Part shown: in pieces, positions 60,699-63,427 of the stretch
Layout of the letters: every line of letters begins with the position of its first letter
Position numbering within the stretch: the first letter of the stretch is position 1
NCBI GenBank assembly: GCA_027576995.1
Contig: JANBQC010000089.1
Coordinates: forward strand, 1-63,427
DNA: 63,427 bases
Source of the DNA: Dimargaris cristalligena
Lineage: Eukaryota; Kickxellomycota; Dimargaritomycetes; Dimargaritales; Dimargaritaceae
Direction of reading: 5' to 3'
Notes under the pieces: generated by a model
The model's input: the letters and a program-made list of their open reading frames with translations, nothing else
Told to the model about the DNA's origin: nothing
The model's database searches: none
Position numbers and translations under genes: made by a program

Positions 60699-62268
60699 AT
60701 GGTTCATTCGCCAGCCCCACTTGAGAATGCCGAAAAGGCCATCGCTCAGCTCGTTTCCCTTGTCGACCAAATCAATAGCAACACAGCACAAACACCGACC
60801 GCAGCGGGATCCCGGGTAAGCTACTAGTCGGTAGTTTTCTGGGCTCTGCATTGCCAATTCACTCCAACAGACCGAATGCATAGCCCTACATCCTCATTAT
60901 AGCGATGCTTCGGTCATTAGCTTAACCCACCGGCGTTATCTACACGGGGTACTCCATAGCTGATAATGCCCCCAAAATTGAAGACCAAATAGCACCACCC
61001 CTTTCTAACTACTATACCCATAACCCGAATTTTCATTACAATTCTTACACTTTGGCACTCGCAGGAACACTGGGCCTCTATTCAACCGTTGGTGTACGAG
61101 GCCAGTGTGCTGTTTGCCGACTTAAGGGCATCGAACCGCCAACTCAATGAGCACCAGCACACCCTGAAAGCCGAAACGAACATAGCACGTCAAAAAATGG
61201 ATGAGCTAGGTCTCGATCTTCAGAAACTGGCCTACGAAAAGGCCCATTTGCAGCAGGAGATCGACTCCATTAAGAATGTGAAGTAAGTATCCGAGGGACT
61301 GGGGGAAGATAACATTGTACGAGACCCACCAGTCAATACCTTTTATATGTTGCCTGAATGACACACTGGTGGTCCTACACATAGTCCGGCTGTAAACTAT
61401 CCACCGAGTGCCCCCAATTTAAAGTCGAAAGATTTAGACCAAATCATTAATTCTCCTAACCAATATGTAATTATACGGTCCCGCTCCTAACTCCCTAGAC
61501 CATTCTATACCGAGCTGGGCCTGCAGCCGATTGAGAATTTCCGGGCCTATGTCGAATCCCGCCAGCAAGACTCCGCAGCCACAACCGATGATGAAATTAT
61601 CCAGCGTCTAGAATTCGAGAAACTGGAACGGCAGAGGTAAAGCCGCCAAGCCTCGGCATGCAATCTCTATGCACCAAGCTGAATAGTATAATCCATTATG
61701 TTTGTTCATCATCTGAGTGTTTCCATTTATCCACGCATTGCGAGCAGATGGTATTCTGGATTTGCCCTAAGCATCTGTATTCGCGTACTATTTTACTGAC
61801 ATGTATATGGGCTCTTAACATCCAAATATCTTCACCTGTGTAGATTGGAAAAGCGGAAACTCGAACTTTTGGAACAGCAGGCTCTCCTACGACGGGAAAA
61901 TCTGCGACACCGGAGCTCCGTTGACACGCTTAGCAAGCAGATTGCAAAATTTACTTCGGTAAGCTCCCTTTGGCCTATGGCATCCCCATCTTCCGTTTAC
62001 TCGTTTATTACCACAATGCGAACTCTGACTACCCGTCACAGTGGACTCCATGGCAAAATCTGTTGGTATAGGGTTTTCGTCGAAATATAGAAAACCACCT
62101 GGGATATATGAGGTTTGGATCTGTACCATTTGCAACTCACCTACATGTTTTTGTACCATTCTTGATTCTCTATCATGTCCCTAGGGTGCCGCGCCGCTCA
62201 AGAATATATTTTCCGGCCTGGAGTATTCCACAGGCCGCCCGACGGAAAACAGCGGCCTATTCAATTAA
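60699..62268 (+). CDS. THO complex subunit 5-like protein (THOC5)
   Basis: THO couples transcription to mRNA export. Five exons, 60699-60815, 61065-61282, 61499-61636, 61844-61958 and 62185-62268, join in frame to give 223 aa. Most is coiled coil. The THOC5 hallmark is the run LAYEKAHLQQEIDSIKNVK followed after a short gap by a Glu/Phe block (LGLQPIENFRAYVES), then IIQRLEFEKLERQRLEKRK. The animal protein is about 680 aa; only its N-terminal coiled-coil third is represented here, as in other short fungal homologues. Every junction falls inside or between codons without loss of frame. The C-terminus (GLEYSTGRPTENSGLFN) is not recognised. Confidence 0.75.
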
Positions 62269-62558
62269 CCGAGTCCGTGTTAGATGCAGAATTGGCTTAC
62301 AACGGACTCTGAATGCCAAATCATTTGCTCTGCCGAACTACACCATTGTTTACCAAAACTATACACCTGAATAGAAAAACGACTTGGAGAGCATTTATAA
62401 TACTGTATAATAAAATCTGCCCGGGTAGCTCCTATCTGATTGTCATCGGTGTTTTTGGAGCGATGGGCAATGGAGCCTACTTGTGAATTTTCAGAGGAAG
62501 CTGATAGGCAGAAGGTATGTGTTTAGTGCTATCTATGGAGTAATCAATTGTATCAATC

Positions 62559-63427
62559 CTAATCTAAATGGCCAAGTGCGCCGCCATCATCGTCGTCGCC
62601 TGTATTACCGATGCTGAGGATTGCAGTTGAACCTATACCATCGGTATTCCAAACCGAGGTTCTATGTCAAAGCGGTAAGGATAAGACAGCATGTTTGAAA
62701 ATGGTTTTGTAACGTTAGGCCACTACCATTTAGGCATTTTTCTGGCCCGGTTCATAAATTTAGTACGATTATCGCAGCCAATCGGGAGGGAGGTGCATCC
62801 CACAACTTGGCTATAATTGTATAGTAGGACAGGGACTAGCCCCCACCTTATCCTAATGTACTATAAATACGGCAGTTTACTCTGTCCCCCTAAATGGTAT
62901 CCTAAACGGTCTTCAAATTGCCAGCTAGCCAGAGGTTTGATTGTCTGGGCCATCTTTCGGGGTAGCCTGGACCATTCGCCCGCCTCACGGCGGTCGCTGA
63001 ATAGGTCTAAATCTATATCGCCCTGTTGGTGCCTAACCTGACCGTATAGTATAACTGCCGCAATTCACGAATTGTGGCCCTGGTGAAGGGAGAGTCGATT
63101 TAACTTATCGCTCGATCCTCCGCTATCACGTAGGTGACATGACTTTGAATTACAAAATATAATTGAATACGATAGATCAGATGTAGTGCAATAGGATATA
63201 CGCCACTTAGTCGAATAACGCCTGTGAAGACTGTTACATTTTATTTCCTTGACTAATAGCAATTTAAAGGCGTCTTGAGTCTGCTGAAGCGGATTAACAG
63301 ACCCTAATATCTGCCCAACATTTCGAACTGATTTCCTTTTTAATGAAAGCTGTTGGGCCGGTGATTTGAGGAACCCCTCTCCCGGGACTAAGGCTGGGGC
63401 TGAGCCCCGCGCTATGCTCGGGATTGG
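62559..63427 (-). CDS. Possible 3' part of an unidentified multi-exon gene at the window edge
   Basis: Three protein-like minus-strand frames suggest a gene running off the right end. The frame from 63427 to about 63260 is open from the edge (SPAQQLSLKRKSVRNVGQIL, then SVNPLQQTQDAFK). A second, about 63058-62900, reads YGQVRHQQGDIDLDLFSD and EWSRLPRKMAQTIKPLASWQ. The last exon is probably 62661-62559, with a strong pyrimidine tract and TAG acceptor, reading SVWNTDGIGSTAILSIG and an acidic end before TAG. The joins between them were not solved, and at least one more exon may lie in 62700-62880. I do not recognise the protein. Confidence 0.4.

Overview
The window is nuclear DNA from a fungus. 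The gene content fits: a mitochondrial Atm1-type exporter, Isa1, both subunits of acetohydroxyacid synthase, Cyc8/Ssn6 and Efr3. The genes carry many short GTAAGT...AG introns. Several have metazoan-like features (WRAP73, KXD1, ATRIP, THOC5, a nine-exon ECT1). That mix, together with a repeat island stripped of CpG, suggests an early-diverging lineage (Zoopagomycota/Mucoromycota-like), but this is inference. The standard genetic code is used.

Left third (1-23.8 kb). WRAP73 (+), ATM1 (+) and a Cdc25/rhodanese-like phosphatase (+) are followed by KXD1 (-). Next comes an accessory segment. A 2.25-kb unit is duplicated in direct orientation (about 11560-13823 and 16890-19131). Each unit holds a gene for a predicted secreted protein with a signal peptide, a conserved Lys-Arg site and an F-box-like motif. 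The right copy is intact (457 aa). The left copy has an in-frame stop. Between them lies a 2.47-kb island with a single CpG. It contains a decayed tyrosine-recombinase gene and a second, unidentified coding relic. An ATRIP/Rad26-like checkpoint gene (-) closes this part.

Middle (23.8-45.5 kb). ISA1 (+) and a 1541-aa RGS-domain protein (+) with six repeats of a short KL-x3-FG-type motif are followed by a possible solo LTR with strong hairpins, then EFR3 (-). ILV2 and ILV6, the catalytic and regulatory subunits of the same enzyme, lie 2 kb apart on the minus strand.

Right third (45.5-63.4 kb). A mitochondrial PPR protein (+), CYC8/SSN6 (-), ECT1 (-, nine exons, with a telomere-like tract in intron 5) and a short THOC5-like gene (+) are followed by what looks like the 3' part of an unidentified minus-strand gene running off the window.

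A 144-bp element with terminal inverted repeats occurs three times (245, 19556, 54840), with decayed relatives elsewhere. Functional links: ATM1 and ISA1 both serve iron-sulfur metabolism; ILV2 and ILV6 form one enzyme. The remaining neighbours look like ordinary unlinked housekeeping genes. Exon boundaries were chosen by reading frame, GT/AG sites and family similarity, without transcript data.
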